A DNA stretch of 64,000 nucleotides, taken from Lacrimispora sp. 210928-DFI.3.58 (GTDB lineage Bacteria > Bacillota > Clostridia > Lachnospirales > Lachnospiraceae). The translations under genes were made by a program, and so were the position numbers. Positions 19,287 to 27,532 of this stretch are shown here, piece after piece. Position 1 is the stretch's first letter. The number at the start of each line of letters is the position of its first letter. The stretch is from positions 1 to 64,000 of the forward strand of contig NZ_JAJCIC010000002.1 in the NCBI RefSeq assembly GCF_020554865.1, in the 5' to 3' direction. Below the pieces are notes generated by a model. That model made no database searches, was not told the origin of the DNA, and saw nothing but the letters and a program-made list of their open reading frames with translations.

Positions 19287-20267
19287 TTATTTCTTTAACA
19301 AACGGATATCTCCTCCATACAGGGGGATAATGTTGTATCCGCTCATAATACGGGACGTCACCCGGTCCGTATAGGAATCCCTGAGGCGCGCCAGCGTCAG
19401 GTTCGTGGAAATGATGGTGGATCGCCCCACGCTCATCCTCTCATTGATACAGTAGAAGAGCTGGGAGGAGGTAAAGCTGTTGTTCAGCTCTGTTCCCAGA
19501 TCATCTATGATCAGCAGATCGCAGTCCAGCACATACCGGTACATATCCTTCATGTCTTCTGCATGATCGTAGTCAAACTTTGTTTTTGAAAATACTTCAA
19601 ACAGATCGGAGGCCGACAGGTAGATAACGGAGTGGTAGGAATCCATCAGCGCTTTGGCAATACAGTTGGTAAGGAAGGTCTTTCCCACGCCTGTGCTTCC
19701 CGTAAACAGAAGGTTCTCATGCTTCTTGTCAAAGTTCTCCGTAAAATCCCTGCAGCTCTTTACCACACGTCTCATATACTCTGCATTCGTAATGCCGATC
19801 TGGGGCAGCGCCTCCCTGTCATCGTAATAGTCAAAGGACAGGGTTTTGAAATTTTCCCGCTCCAGCACCTTGTCCAGATTGGATTGAGCATAGAGAAGCT
19901 TCATCTGGGCCTGGAGAAAGCAATGGCATTTGCGCCCGCTGATCAGGCCTGTGTCGCGGCAGTCCGGGCATTTATAGTGGAGCTCCAGACAATCCTCCGG
20001 AAAGCCTGCCGCCTTCATGAGAAGAGCCTTCTGCTCCTTTAGATCAGCCAGCTCCTCGCGGAGCCTTAAAAGAGCCCCGGTATCTCCCTCCAACAGCTGC
20101 TTTGCGCAGGCCACGGACCGCCCTGCGATCTCTGCCTCAAGCTCGCGGATCACAGGTACCTTCTCGTATACCTCTCTCCGGCGCTCCTCCAGGGCATGCT
20201 GGTTCTCTATCTGCTGTCTTCCATATTCCCTCATGATCGCATCGTACTGGGAATTGCTAAGTGCCAT
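19287..20267 (-). CDS. Primosomal ATPase DnaI/DnaC-like helicase loader
   Basis: 326 residues. An N-terminal coiled region is followed by a zinc-finger-like cluster (CPDCRDTGLISGRKCHC, about 118-134), as in DnaI-type loaders. The AAA+ domain has Walker A GSTGVGKTFLTN, Walker B DLLIIDDLGTE and an arginine-rich sensor region (YTDRVTSRIM). It should load the replicative helicase together with DnaD. It lies downstream of dnaD on the same strand, but family B repeats (20296-20474) occupy the 265-bp gap. Confidence 0.88.
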   Translation of the reverse strand: MALSNSQYDAIMREYGRQQIENQHALEERRREVYEKVPVIRELEAEIAGRSVACAKQLLEGDTGALLRLREELADLKEQKALLMKAAGFPEDCLELHYKCPDCRDTGLISGRKCHCFLQAQMKLLYAQSNLDKVLERENFKTLSFDYYDDREALPQIGITNAEYMRRVVKSCRDFTENFDKKHENLLFTGSTGVGKTFLTNCIAKALMDSYHSVIYLSASDLFEVFSKTKFDYDHAEDMKDMYRYVLDCDLLIIDDLGTELNNSFTSSQLFYCINERMSVGRSTIISTNLTLARLRDSYTDRVTSRIMSGYNIIPLYGGDIRLLKK

Positions 20268-20295
20268 TGTATATTCTCCTCATCGTCTCTTTCTA

Positions 20296-20474
20296 AAACC
20301 TACATGCGCCCAGCAGCGGACGCGCCACCATATCATGAAAGTCTGGTGGGCGCATTGGGCATACCTGAATACATGCCGCCTTGCGGCGGCGGAGTTTTCA
20401 TGGTAAACCTACATGCGCCCAGCAGCGGACGCGCCACCGTACCATGAAAACCCGGCGGGCATATTTGACACGCC
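20296..20474. repeat. Family B cloverleaf repeats, one full and one truncated copy in tandem
   Basis: A full unit (20296-20404) has an outer arm near CCATATCATGAAA/TTTTCATGGT and inner hairpins CATGCGCCC/GGGCGCAT and GCCGCCTTGCGGCGGC. It is followed at 20405-20474 by the first half of a second unit, nearly identical over the first 40 bases. Other copies are at 25808-25890 and 57460-57568. Non-coding; lies between dnaD and dnaI. Confidence 0.8.
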
Positions 20475-20532
20475 AAAGCTCATACCGCTTGTCTGACAGC
20501 ATGACTTCCGCAGCAGCAAGATGGCTGCTCCA

Positions 20533-21615
20533 TCAGGGCTGCTGGCCCACCCACTCCTTTACCTGCTTTAATACCAGCGCATCATAATCCGTATCCCGCT
20601 GCTTGAAGTTGTGGAACTGGTTTGGCGCTTTTCCGGCACCCTGCCTGGAAGCGGCGGCTGCCGCATACTTCTGAAGGCGTTTTCCGCGCTCCTCATTCTT
20701 TTCCTCCGTGCTGAGATAACGCCTGGAATCCAGCTCCCTTATGTCCTCTGCACGTTTCACGCCTGCCTTTTTCCAGTCAGTCAATATCTTATCCGCATAC
20801 TGGAAGCTCGGATTGTGGATAGCCGTAATGGTCCTGCTGCAGGCCTCCAGCACGATCTCCCTGGAAAATCCGTACTCCTTAAACCATTTATCCATCAGCT
20901 TCTGCTCCGGGGCAGCCGGTTTTCTGCTGTTTAAGCCAAAGGCCTTCATGACGGCAAAGGCGTCCCTCGTATAGGCAGCGCAGAAGTCCTTCGCATCCTG
21001 GGCTGTCCGCACTCCCTTGTCGTGCCAGCTTAAGGCCACCGTCTCCAGATAGCGCACGGAAGTGTGTCCATTCTGGGCACAATATTCCACCAGATACTCC
21101 AAAAGCTCATTGTTCATCTTAAGCCCGTCATAGAGATAGGCAAAGACCTGACAGTCTCTGGGAGTAAAGACCTTGTTCATATATTTCTGGGCAATGTAAA
21201 GGAGCTGGGAGAACTCTTCGTCTCCTGACAGGCGGTTGACCTGGTCCACGGAATATCGTGGCTGCTCCTCTATGGACACCGTATCCCCGAAGGACTGTTC
21301 TTCCTTCGGCTCTTCCCTGGAAGCAGCAGCTTCCTTTCTCCCCAAATCCCTCTCCCGCACAGTCTCTGCCTCCCGGCTCTCCTCCAGAAGGATACCCGCT
21401 CTCTTCCAGTAGCTTAAGGCCCTGCGCACATCGGACTCCGTATGGTTTAAGGCATCCGCAACGGCCTCCACCGTGATGTCTTCATCCTGGTGGCGCAGCA
21501 CATACAGATACACCTTCACATATTCCCCGTTAGCCGCCGCCATATAGCTGTCAATAAACTCATTGGCGACCAATGTGGACGGAACGCTCCACCTATCCTT
21601 CAACTCCCCGCTCAT
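20533..21615 (-). CDS. DnaD-domain replication initiation protein
   Basis: ATG ending at 21615 is preferred (AAGGAG eight bases upstream); a GTG three codons earlier is also open. About 360 residues. N-terminal winged-helix part about 10-85 (ANGEYVKVYLYVLRHQDEDITVEAVADAL), a charged linker, then a DnaB/DnaD-type C-terminal domain. That domain carries YADKILTDWKKAGV, a match to the family motif YxxxIxxxW. DnaD remodels DNA at oriC and restart sites and recruits the helicase loader. It is upstream of the dnaI-like gene; DnaA-box matches lie in its upstream region. Confidence 0.85.
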   Translation of the reverse strand: MSGELKDRWSVPSTLVANEFIDSYMAAANGEYVKVYLYVLRHQDEDITVEAVADALNHTESDVRRALSYWKRAGILLEESREAETVRERDLGRKEAAASREEPKEEQSFGDTVSIEEQPRYSVDQVNRLSGDEEFSQLLYIAQKYMNKVFTPRDCQVFAYLYDGLKMNNELLEYLVEYCAQNGHTSVRYLETVALSWHDKGVRTAQDAKDFCAAYTRDAFAVMKAFGLNSRKPAAPEQKLMDKWFKEYGFSREIVLEACSRTITAIHNPSFQYADKILTDWKKAGVKRAEDIRELDSRRYLSTEEKNEERGKRLQKYAAAAASRQGAGKAPNQFHNFKQRDTDYDALVLKQVKEWVGQQP

Positions 21616-21648
21616 GCTTTCCACTCCTTGCTGCTGAAAATGTTACTG

Positions 21649-21727
21649 TTCACAGCCCGCTAAAAAACAGCCGTTCTGCGAACAACAGCATGCTTCTCGA
21701 TGCACGCAAACCGCAAAAACGCGATTC
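21649..21727. repeat. Family C repeat, copy 1
   Basis: TGTTCACAGCCCGCTAAAA, TTCTGCGAACA, CTTCTCGATGCACGCAAACC and GCAAAAACGCG in order. About 80% like 23497-23580, same orientation, so the two copies bracket murC as direct repeats. Confidence 0.75.
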
Positions 21728-21777
21728 GGTCGGAACCGAACCGGCACGGCATAATGTCGTGAGACATTATACCATAT
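21728..21777. repeat. Family D 50-bp repeat, copy 1
   Basis: GGTCGGAACCGAACCGGCAC then a hairpin ATAATGTC-GTGA-GACATTAT. It matches 37889-37938 base for base except the position before the stem and the four-base loop, which is reversed (TCAC). It directly follows family C copy 1. Confidence 0.85.
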
Positions 21778-21820
21778 CCCCCATAAAAAGAAAATAGTCC
21801 TACTTTTTCAACCATCCCGC

Positions 21821-22002
21821 TGTGGATACTGTGGATAATGTGGACAGTCAGTGGACATAAATGTCATTTTTCCCTCAAAAACCCCATTTTTCCGTATAAA
21901 TCCTGGTTTTTGAAAATCGTGCGACATTTTATTATGTTAATCTAAAAATCCACATAGCTTCTTTACATAAAATGTTGAAAACTATGTGGATAATGTGGAT
22001 AA
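21821..22002. promoter_or_regulatory. Cluster of DnaA-box matches upstream of dnaD
   Basis: Three contiguous 9-mers TGTGGATAC, TGTGGATAA, TGTGGACAG (21821-21847) and two contiguous TGTGGATAA (21985-22002) fit the DnaA box TTATCCACA read in reverse. Further TGTGGAT/GTGGAC half-matches lie between, in a very A+T-rich stretch. It fills the gap between the murC stop and dnaD. It may mean DnaA control of dnaD-dnaI or a DnaA-binding reservoir. Confidence 0.65.
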
Positions 22003-22003
22003 C

Positions 22004-23389
22004 TTACTGTCCCAGAAGCTTTTCCCCGACTTTTACGATATCTCCGGCTCCCATAGTTATCAACAGATCACCGTTTATACAATTTTCCAAAAGAAAGGTC
22101 TCGATCTCGTCAAAGGAGGGGATAAAATGGGCTTTTGTCCCCAGCTTCTCAATACGGTCCGCAATATCACCGGAGCTCACCCCTAAGGTGTCTGTCTCCC
22201 TGGCGGCATAGATATCTGCCAGGATGACCTCATCTGCCGCAGACAGAGCCTCGGCAAATTCATCCAGAAAAGCCTTTGTCCTGGTGTAGGTGTGAGGCTG
22301 GAATACGCACCACAGCTTCCGGTGAGGATAATTTTTCGCAGCCTTCAGAGTTGCCTCGATCTCTCTCGGATGATGGGCATAGTCATCAATGATGGTCACT
22401 CCGCCGATCTCGCCCTTTTTCTCAAACCTTCTGTCTGTGCCCGTAAACTGCTTCAGGCCCGCCATAATCCCCTCAAAGCCAATGCCTAACTCCATGGCAA
22501 CTGCAATGGCAGCCAGAGAATTATATACATTGTGCTCTCCCGGCACTCCCAGGGTAATGCGGTTTACCACCTCTCCCTGGACGATCAGGTCATAGGAGGC
22601 TCTTGCATATTCATCATATGTAATATTCCCGGCTGTGTATGCGCTGGAGGGATCCTTTCCAAAGGTCACTGTGCGGCAGGCAAGTCCCTTTGTGATCTCC
22701 TGCCAGTTCTGAATGCCGCTGTTGATCACAAGCAGCCCTCCTGCCGGAAGCTTCTCTGCAAACAGGCGGAAGGAATGGCGGATATCCTCAATATCCTTAA
22801 AGAAATCCAGATGATCCTCCTCGATATTTAAGATCACCTCCATGGTAGGGAAGAAGGACAGGAAGCTGTTGGTGTACTCACAAGCCTCTGTGACAAACAG
22901 ATCCGGGCCTCCCACACGGATATTTCCTCCAATGTCCCTTAAAATGCCGCCCACCGATATGGTAGGATCTGTCCCTGCTGCCAAAAGGATGTCTGTGATC
23001 ATGGAGGTGGTAGTCGTCTTTCCATGGGTTCCTGACACAGCCACTGCCTGCTTATAGTTGCGCATCATCTCACCCAGAAGCTCTGCCCTTGTGAGCATGG
23101 GAAGTCCCTTTGCCACAGCGGCCTGAAACTCCGGATTGTCCTCATGGATCGCAGCAGTGTAGACCACCACCTGGATACCTGGCTCCGCTTCAATATTGGC
23201 CGCCCGCTGGCCGTAATAAACTCTGGCCCCCTTTGCCTCCAGATGCTTTGTCAGCTCCGTCTCATGGGAATCAGAGCCAGATACCGTAAAGCCCTCCTCC
23301 AGCAGGATCTCTGCCAGGCCGCTCATACTGATGCCTCCGATTCCTATAAAATGGATATGTGAACTCTTGTCAAAATCTATCTGATACAT
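22004..23389 (-). CDS. murC: UDP-N-acetylmuramate--L-alanine ligase
   Basis: 461 residues, normal length. It adds L-alanine to UDP-MurNAc in the cytosol, the first step of the peptide stem. N-terminal UDP-binding motif FIGIGGISMSGLAEIL, ATP loop SGTHGKTTTTSM, central ILNIEEDHLDFF, and the C-terminal Mur domain with DDYAHHPREIEATL. ATG ending at 23389 is preceded by GGAAGGAAGCATAACC. Single gene flanked by direct copies of family C repeats; DnaA-like boxes begin right after its stop codon. Confidence 0.96.
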   Translation of the reverse strand: MYQIDFDKSSHIHFIGIGGISMSGLAEILLEEGFTVSGSDSHETELTKHLEAKGARVYYGQRAANIEAEPGIQVVVYTAAIHEDNPEFQAAVAKGLPMLTRAELLGEMMRNYKQAVAVSGTHGKTTTTSMITDILLAAGTDPTISVGGILRDIGGNIRVGGPDLFVTEACEYTNSFLSFFPTMEVILNIEEDHLDFFKDIEDIRHSFRLFAEKLPAGGLLVINSGIQNWQEITKGLACRTVTFGKDPSSAYTAGNITYDEYARASYDLIVQGEVVNRITLGVPGEHNVYNSLAAIAVAMELGIGFEGIMAGLKQFTGTDRRFEKKGEIGGVTIIDDYAHHPREIEATLKAAKNYPHRKLWCVFQPHTYTRTKAFLDEFAEALSAADEVILADIYAARETDTLGVSSGDIADRIEKLGTKAHFIPSFDEIETFLLENCINGDLLITMGAGDIVKVGEKLLGQ

Positions 23390-23415
23390 GGTTATGCTTC
23401 CTTTCCAACCGATAT

Positions 23416-23460
23416 ATTATAGTATGAAGGAACGGAAGCCTTTGACAGGATCCGTTCCTT
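23416..23460 (-). promoter_or_regulatory. Probable murC promoter region with hairpin
   Basis: TATAAT on the minus strand (plus 23416-23421) lies 27 bp before murC. The -35 region is covered by a perfect 10-bp stem AAGGAACGGA/TCCGTTCCTT (23427-23436, 23451-23460). No clear -35 hexamer. The stem may be a terminator for the upstream gene or regulate murC. Confidence 0.35.
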
Positions 23461-23496
23461 CCTTATTATATCAGATAACTTATGAATTTTCCAGTT

Positions 23497-23580
23497 GCTG
23501 TTCACAGCTCGGCTAAAAAACAGCCATTCTGTGAACAGCAATACGCTTCACGATGCACACAAACCGCAAAAACGCGGTTT
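23497..23580. repeat. Family C repeat, copy 2
   Basis: Includes CTGTTCACAG with its mirror CTGTGAACAG, then CTTCACGATGCACACAAACC and GCAAAAACGCGG. Same orientation as the copy at 21649-21727 across murC. Non-coding. Confidence 0.75.
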
Positions 23581-23653
23581 GGCGCTCCTGTCCTCGGGTT
23601 TTCTGCGACTTCCGCTGCGCTGCACTCACAAAAAACACCTCGCGGGATACCTT

Positions 23654-24889
23654 CTATTCACCAGAATTTTCCAGCCCCTGCATATACGCATGCATGGACT
23701 CTGCCACCACCTTACTGCGGGCAACCGCCTCCACAACGGTACGGGCTCCGTTTACCACATCGCCGGATGCAAATATCCCCGGCCTGGTGGTCCGTCCATA
23801 CTCGTCCGCCACCAGAAGTCCTCTGGCATTGGCCTCCAGCCCCTGGGTGGTATTGACAATGCGGTTCTGGGGCCCCTGGCTGATGGAAATGATCACGCTG
23901 TCAGCCTCATAGAGCTTCTCGGAATCCGGCACATCCTCAAACCTGCCGTCCTCTGTTTCGATGATACTCTTGAAGATAACGCCCTCATCTGTAATCTCCA
24001 CAGGAGCCTTGTTGTATTCAAACTCCACACCCTCCAGCTGGGCATAGCTGAACTCGTACTGGCTGGCAGCCACCTTCTTTGTAAGGGAGAAGCAGGTGAG
24101 GTAGCGCACGCCCTTGCGCAGGGCTGTTCTGGCCACGTCCATGGCGGCATTTCCAGCGCCGATGACAATGACCCGCTCGCCCAGATGGTAGCTGTCCGGG
24201 TTATTTAAGTAGTTGATGCCAAAATGTACATGCCCCAGGGTCTCTCCCTTGATATGAAGGGCATTCGGCTTCCAAACGCCGGTGCCCACGAAGATGGCCT
24301 TGTAACCGTCACGGAACAGATCGTCCACTCCGATGGCTCCTCCGATATGGACATTTGGCCTCACCTTGATGCCCTTTAACTCCAGATGACGGTATTCGAT
24401 GTCATCCAGAACGCTCTTAGGCAGGCGGAACTCCGGGATGCCGTAGCGCAGGACGCCGCCGATCTTGTCCTTGCCCTCAAAGATCGTCACCTGATAGCCG
24501 TACCGCGCCAGGATAATGGCAATGGTCAGTCCCGCAGGGCCGGAGCCGATGATAGCCACCCGCATCCCATTAGAGGCAGCCGGCCCCTTTATCATCTTTG
24601 TGGCATAGGTGGTGGAAATATAATTTTCAATGGTGGAAAAATGGACAGGCGCTCCCTTCCGTCCCAGAACGCAGTGTCCCTCGCACTGGTTCTCGTGATT
24701 GCAGACCAGGCTGCACACGGTAGTCAGGGGATTGTTGTAGAAAAGCAGCTCCCCGGCCTCGTCCAGCTTGTTCTCCTTTAACAGCCGGATAACGTCGGGA
24801 ATGGGCGTGCTGATGGGACAGCCCTTTTGGCACTGGGGCACCTTGCAGCCCAGACAGCGGTTCGCCTCGTCCATAACATGTAATGCCAT
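23654..24889 (-). CDS. NAD(P)-dependent oxidoreductase, GltD (glutamate synthase beta subunit)-like
   Basis: 411 residues. N-terminal cysteine sets CLGCKVPQCQKGCP (about 14-27) and CSLVCNHENQCEGHC (about 59-73) would hold two iron-sulfur clusters. The FAD site is IIGSGPAGLTIAIILA and the NAD(P) site VIVIGAGNAAMDVARTALR, with FASGDVVNGARTVVEAVA at the end. The family feeds electrons from NAD(P)H to a partner such as the glutamate synthase large subunit or an NfnA-type protein. No such partner is adjacent, so its acceptor is unknown. ATG ending at 24889 follows ATAAGGAGGTTACAAT. Confidence 0.85.
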   Translation of the reverse strand: MALHVMDEANRCLGCKVPQCQKGCPISTPIPDVIRLLKENKLDEAGELLFYNNPLTTVCSLVCNHENQCEGHCVLGRKGAPVHFSTIENYISTTYATKMIKGPAASNGMRVAIIGSGPAGLTIAIILARYGYQVTIFEGKDKIGGVLRYGIPEFRLPKSVLDDIEYRHLELKGIKVRPNVHIGGAIGVDDLFRDGYKAIFVGTGVWKPNALHIKGETLGHVHFGINYLNNPDSYHLGERVIVIGAGNAAMDVARTALRKGVRYLTCFSLTKKVAASQYEFSYAQLEGVEFEYNKAPVEITDEGVIFKSIIETEDGRFEDVPDSEKLYEADSVIISISQGPQNRIVNTTQGLEANARGLLVADEYGRTTRPGIFASGDVVNGARTVVEAVARSKVVAESMHAYMQGLENSGE

Positions 24890-24941
24890 ATTGTAACCTC
24901 CTTATATACAGGATCCGGGCCTTTCAGCCTCTGATGCCCTG

Positions 24942-25343
24942 TTATTCTCCGCAATGATGGCTGCCGCAGCCATGCTCCCCACAGCTTCCCTCATGATGGC
25001 CCTCATGTTCGTGATGGCTGCAGCTTGCATCCGGATCAAAGGACAAGCTTCCTGCTGCCAGGGCCTCTGCCGCCTTATCTGCATCTCCGGATACGCCTCC
25101 GTATAAGCGGATACCGGCCTCTGCTAAGGCTGTACGCGCTCCGCCTCCAATACCGCCGCAGATCAGATCCGTCACCTGGTTCTCCTTCAAAAAGCCTGCC
25201 AGGGCTCCGTGTCCGCTCCCATTCGTATCGATCACCTCTGAGCTCTTTACACAGCCTTCCTCTACCTCATAGACCTTAAACTGCTCCGTATGTCCAAAAT
25301 GCTGGAAAATCTGTCCATTATCGTATGTTACTGCAATCTTCAT
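24942..25343 (-). CDS. NifX/NifB-like iron-molybdenum-cofactor-binding family protein with His/Cys-rich tail
   Basis: 133 residues. The dinitrogenase FeMo-cofactor biosynthesis fold covers about 1-100 (MKIAVTYDNGQIFQHFGHTEQFKVYEVE; LICGGIGGGARTALAEAGI). From about 108 the tail is packed with His, Cys and Glu (SCSHHEHEGHHEG, CGSHHCGE), a likely metal-binding extension. Such small proteins are common in clostridia without nitrogenase and probably carry iron-sulfur or other metal clusters; the target is unknown. It lies 52 bp upstream of the GltD-like gene on the same strand, so the two may be co-expressed. Confidence 0.85.
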   Translation of the reverse strand: MKIAVTYDNGQIFQHFGHTEQFKVYEVEEGCVKSSEVIDTNGSGHGALAGFLKENQVTDLICGGIGGGARTALAEAGIRLYGGVSGDADKAAEALAAGSLSFDPDASCSHHEHEGHHEGSCGEHGCGSHHCGE

Positions 25344-25403
25344 TCTCTATCTCTCCTTTTATTCCATACATGATATTTTTTCTCTTTGAGGCCTGCAGAG
25401 CCA

Positions 25404-25682
25404 TTAATCATTATCCGGCAAAAGCTTCACCGAGACCATGATGAATTTTACAAAATCCCCCTCGGACAGTTCAATATCCTCAATATGGGACTGGGATGGA
25501 AACTCATATGTCTGCTCCTCCAGCTCCACCATGAGCCAGTTATATGCCGCATCCCTGGCATTCTCCACCGCATCCTCCAGATCCGGTCCCTCTGCCTCAC
25601 AGCACTCTAAATCCGGGAATGTTACATGATAGCCCTTCCCCTCCTCTTTGGGAGTAAATACGGCTGGATAGGTAAATGTCAT
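25404..25682 (-). CDS. HicB-family antitoxin-like protein without a HicA partner
   Basis: 92 residues with the HicB partial RNase-H fold: TYPAVFTPKEEGKGYHVTFP, LECCEAEGPDLEDAVENARD and LSEGDFVKFIMVSVKLL. In toxin-antitoxin pairs HicB is preceded or followed by the roughly 60-80-residue HicA RNA-binding toxin. Here the flanks (25344-25403 and 25683-25800) are too short or lack such a frame. ATG ending at 25682 has GGAGG eight bases upstream. Either an orphan antitoxin or a stand-alone HicB-like regulator. Confidence 0.8.
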   Translation of the reverse strand: MTFTYPAVFTPKEEGKGYHVTFPDLECCEAEGPDLEDAVENARDAAYNWLMVELEEQTYEFPSQSHIEDIELSEGDFVKFIMVSVKLLPDND

Positions 25683-25807
25683 CCTCTTTTCCTCCTCGTC
25701 TGAACATGCTCTGAAACTATTTTATCCTAATCCGGAAGGAATATCAATGCCTTTCAGGTTTTGTACGGTTTTTCATCCACAGGATTCCCGGTTGGGGATG
25801 TTTTAGT

Positions 25808-25890
25808 GCCACCGCTCCATGAAAGCCTGGCGGGCGCATTGGGCATACCTGAATACATGCCGCCTTGCGGCGGCGGGACTTTCATAGTAA
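25808..25890. repeat. Family B cloverleaf repeat, copy 3 (5' part missing)
   Basis: GCCACCGCTCCATGAAAGCC, GGGCGCATTGGGCATACCTG, GCCGCCTTGCGGCGGC then ACTTTCATAGTAA. Matches 20325-20407 except for a few bases; the CATGCGCCC end is missing. Located between metY and the HicB-like gene. Confidence 0.8.
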
Positions 25891-25929
25891 GAATACACAG
25901 AGCGGGAAGGCTCCCGCTCTGGAAAACGC

Positions 25930-25970
25930 CACAAGAGCCAGGGATCTGTAATAGATTCCCGGCTCTTGTG
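25930..25970 (-). terminator. Terminator of metY
   Basis: Long stem CACAAGAGCC/GGCTCTTGTG extended by GGGATCT/AGATTCCC. On the minus strand it is followed by GCGTTTTCC. It lies 17 bp after the metY stop. Confidence 0.75.
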
Positions 25971-25986
25971 CTTATCTGGCCAATGT

Positions 25987-27294
25987 TTACTTTACTGCCT
26001 GAAAGGCTTCCTCCAAATCCTCAATGATATCATCAATATGCTCTGTGCCAATGGACAGGCGGATGGTATTTGGCTTGATGCCCTGGTCTAACAGTTCTTC
26101 TGCTGTCAGCTGGGAGTGGGTCGTGGAAGCCGGGTGGATCACCAGGGATTTCACATCTGCCACATTTGCCAGCAGAGAGAACAGCTCTAAGTTGTCAATA
26201 AATTCCTTTGCTGTTTCCTCATCGCCTTTGATCTCAAAGGTGAAAATAGAACCGCCGCCGTTAGGGAAGTACTTCTTATAAAGAGCCTGCTGCTCCGGAT
26301 CATCGGAAACAGAGGGATGGTGCACCGCTTCCACCTGCGGATGCTTGCTTAAGTACTCTACTACCTTCAGGGCATTTTCAGTATGGCGCTCTACGCGCAG
26401 AGAGAGAGTTTCAAGTCCCTGAAGGAAGAAAAACGCATGGAAGGGTGAAAGTGTTGCACCCGTATCCCTCAAAAGAATCGCACGGATCTTTGTGACAAAT
26501 GCAGCGGGACCTACGGCCTTTGTAAAGCTTACGCCGTGGTAGCTGGGGTTTGGCTCTGTCAGTGAAGGGAATTTTCCGCTTGCCTCCCAGTCAAATTTGC
26601 CGCTGTCTACGATCACGCCGCCGATGGTGGTGCCGTGTCCTCCAATGAATTTGGTAGCAGAGTGTACAACGATGTCTGCGCCATATTCAAAGGGGCGTAC
26701 CAGGTATGGAGTTGCAAATGTATTGTCTACTACAAGAGGTATCTTGTGGGCATGAGCGATTCCTGCCAGTCTTTCCAGATCAACTACATCGGAGTTGGGA
26801 TTTCCCAGTGTCTCCACATGGATGGCCTTTGTGTTCTCCTGGATAGCTGCCTCCACCTCTTCATAGTTAAATGGGTCCACAAAGGTGGCTTTGATTCCGT
26901 ACTCCGGAAGGGTATGGGCAAGGAGGTTGTAGGTGCCGCCGTAAATATTTTTCGCTGCTACGATGTGATCTCCTGCCTTTGCCAGGTTCTGGAAAGTGTA
27001 GGAGATAGCTGCCGCACCGGAAGCCACTGCCAGGGCCGCAACGCCGCCCTCCAGGGCTGCGATCCTCTTCTCAAATACATCCTCTGTAGGATTCGTCAGT
27101 CTTCCATAAATATTTCCCGCATCTGTAAGGCCAAATCTGGCTGCTGCATGAGCGCTGTTTCTGAATACATAGGAGGAGGTCTGGTAAATAGGAACTGCTC
27201 TCGCGTCTGTCGCCGGATCCGGCTGCTCCTGCCCTACATGAAGCTGTAATGTCTCGAATTTCAATTCTCTCTGCTCATAGGTCTTCTTGCTCAT
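25987..27294 (-). CDS. metY: O-acetylhomoserine aminocarboxypropyltransferase/cysteine synthase family
   Basis: 435 residues, a PLP enzyme of the Cys/Met metabolism family. N terminus [30 protein letters not shown] is typical. The PLP Lys is in [18 protein letters not shown], and the C-terminal region [16 protein letters not shown] is also typical of MetY. It makes homocysteine from O-acetylhomoserine and sulfide, in the cytosol. ATG ending at 27294 is preceded by GGAGAGAAAACT. It lies downstream of the cysK-LysR pair beyond a terminator, so it has its own promoter; all three genes belong to sulfur assimilation. No SAM riboswitch was seen upstream. Confidence 0.9.
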   Translation of the reverse strand: MSKKTYEQRELKFETLQLHVGQEQPDPATDARAVPIYQTSSYVFRNSAHAAARFGLTDAGNIYGRLTNPTEDVFEKRIAALEGGVAALAVASGAAAISYTFQNLAKAGDHIVAAKNIYGGTYNLLAHTLPEYGIKATFVDPFNYEEVEAAIQENTKAIHVETLGNPNSDVVDLERLAGIAHAHKIPLVVDNTFATPYLVRPFEYGADIVVHSATKFIGGHGTTIGGVIVDSGKFDWEASGKFPSLTEPNPSYHGVSFTKAVGPAAFVTKIRAILLRDTGATLSPFHAFFFLQGLETLSLRVERHTENALKVVEYLSKHPQVEAVHHPSVSDDPEQQALYKKYFPNGGGSIFTFEIKGDEETAKEFIDNLELFSLLANVADVKSLVIHPASTTHSQLTAEELLDQGIKPNTIRLSIGTEHIDDIIEDLEEAFQAVK

Positions 27295-27441
27295 AGTTTT
27301 CTCTCCTTTTCTCTCCGTTTTATGCTTTCCATATTCCCGCAGTCTTTTCTCTCTGGCAGGCTGCCAGGTATTATCACGCTATTCCTATCTGTTTACAAGG
27401 AAAGCCTATCATATTTCATTCCATCCGTCTAATACGAAAAA

Positions 27442-27482
27442 GCACCAGCTTGTTATAGGCAGATCCTATAGCAAGCCGGTGC
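27442..27482. terminator. Bidirectional-looking terminator after the LysR gene
   Basis: GCACC-GCTTG-TATAGG arms pair around a five-base loop, with one mismatch near each base. T-runs follow on both strands (TTTTTCG on minus, CGTTTTTTTT on plus). It ends the cysK-LysR unit. Confidence 0.85.
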
Positions 27483-27532
27483 AGTTCGTTTTTTTTATTG
27501 TCTTTATCCGGTACACACCAATGTATTGACCG

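Noticed and set aside
20017..20587. Several short plus-strand frames across the family B repeats
   Set aside because: Frames run through palindromic repeats and dnaI/dnaD antisense; no start signals or conserved product.
21821..22002. Chromosomal origin oriC
   Set aside because: The DnaA boxes are suggestive, but dnaA, dnaN and the usual origin neighbours are not present, so a regulatory or reservoir role is preferred.
27295..27532. SAM riboswitch upstream of metY
   Set aside because: The S-box core motifs are absent; the only strong structure is the terminator of the preceding LysR gene.
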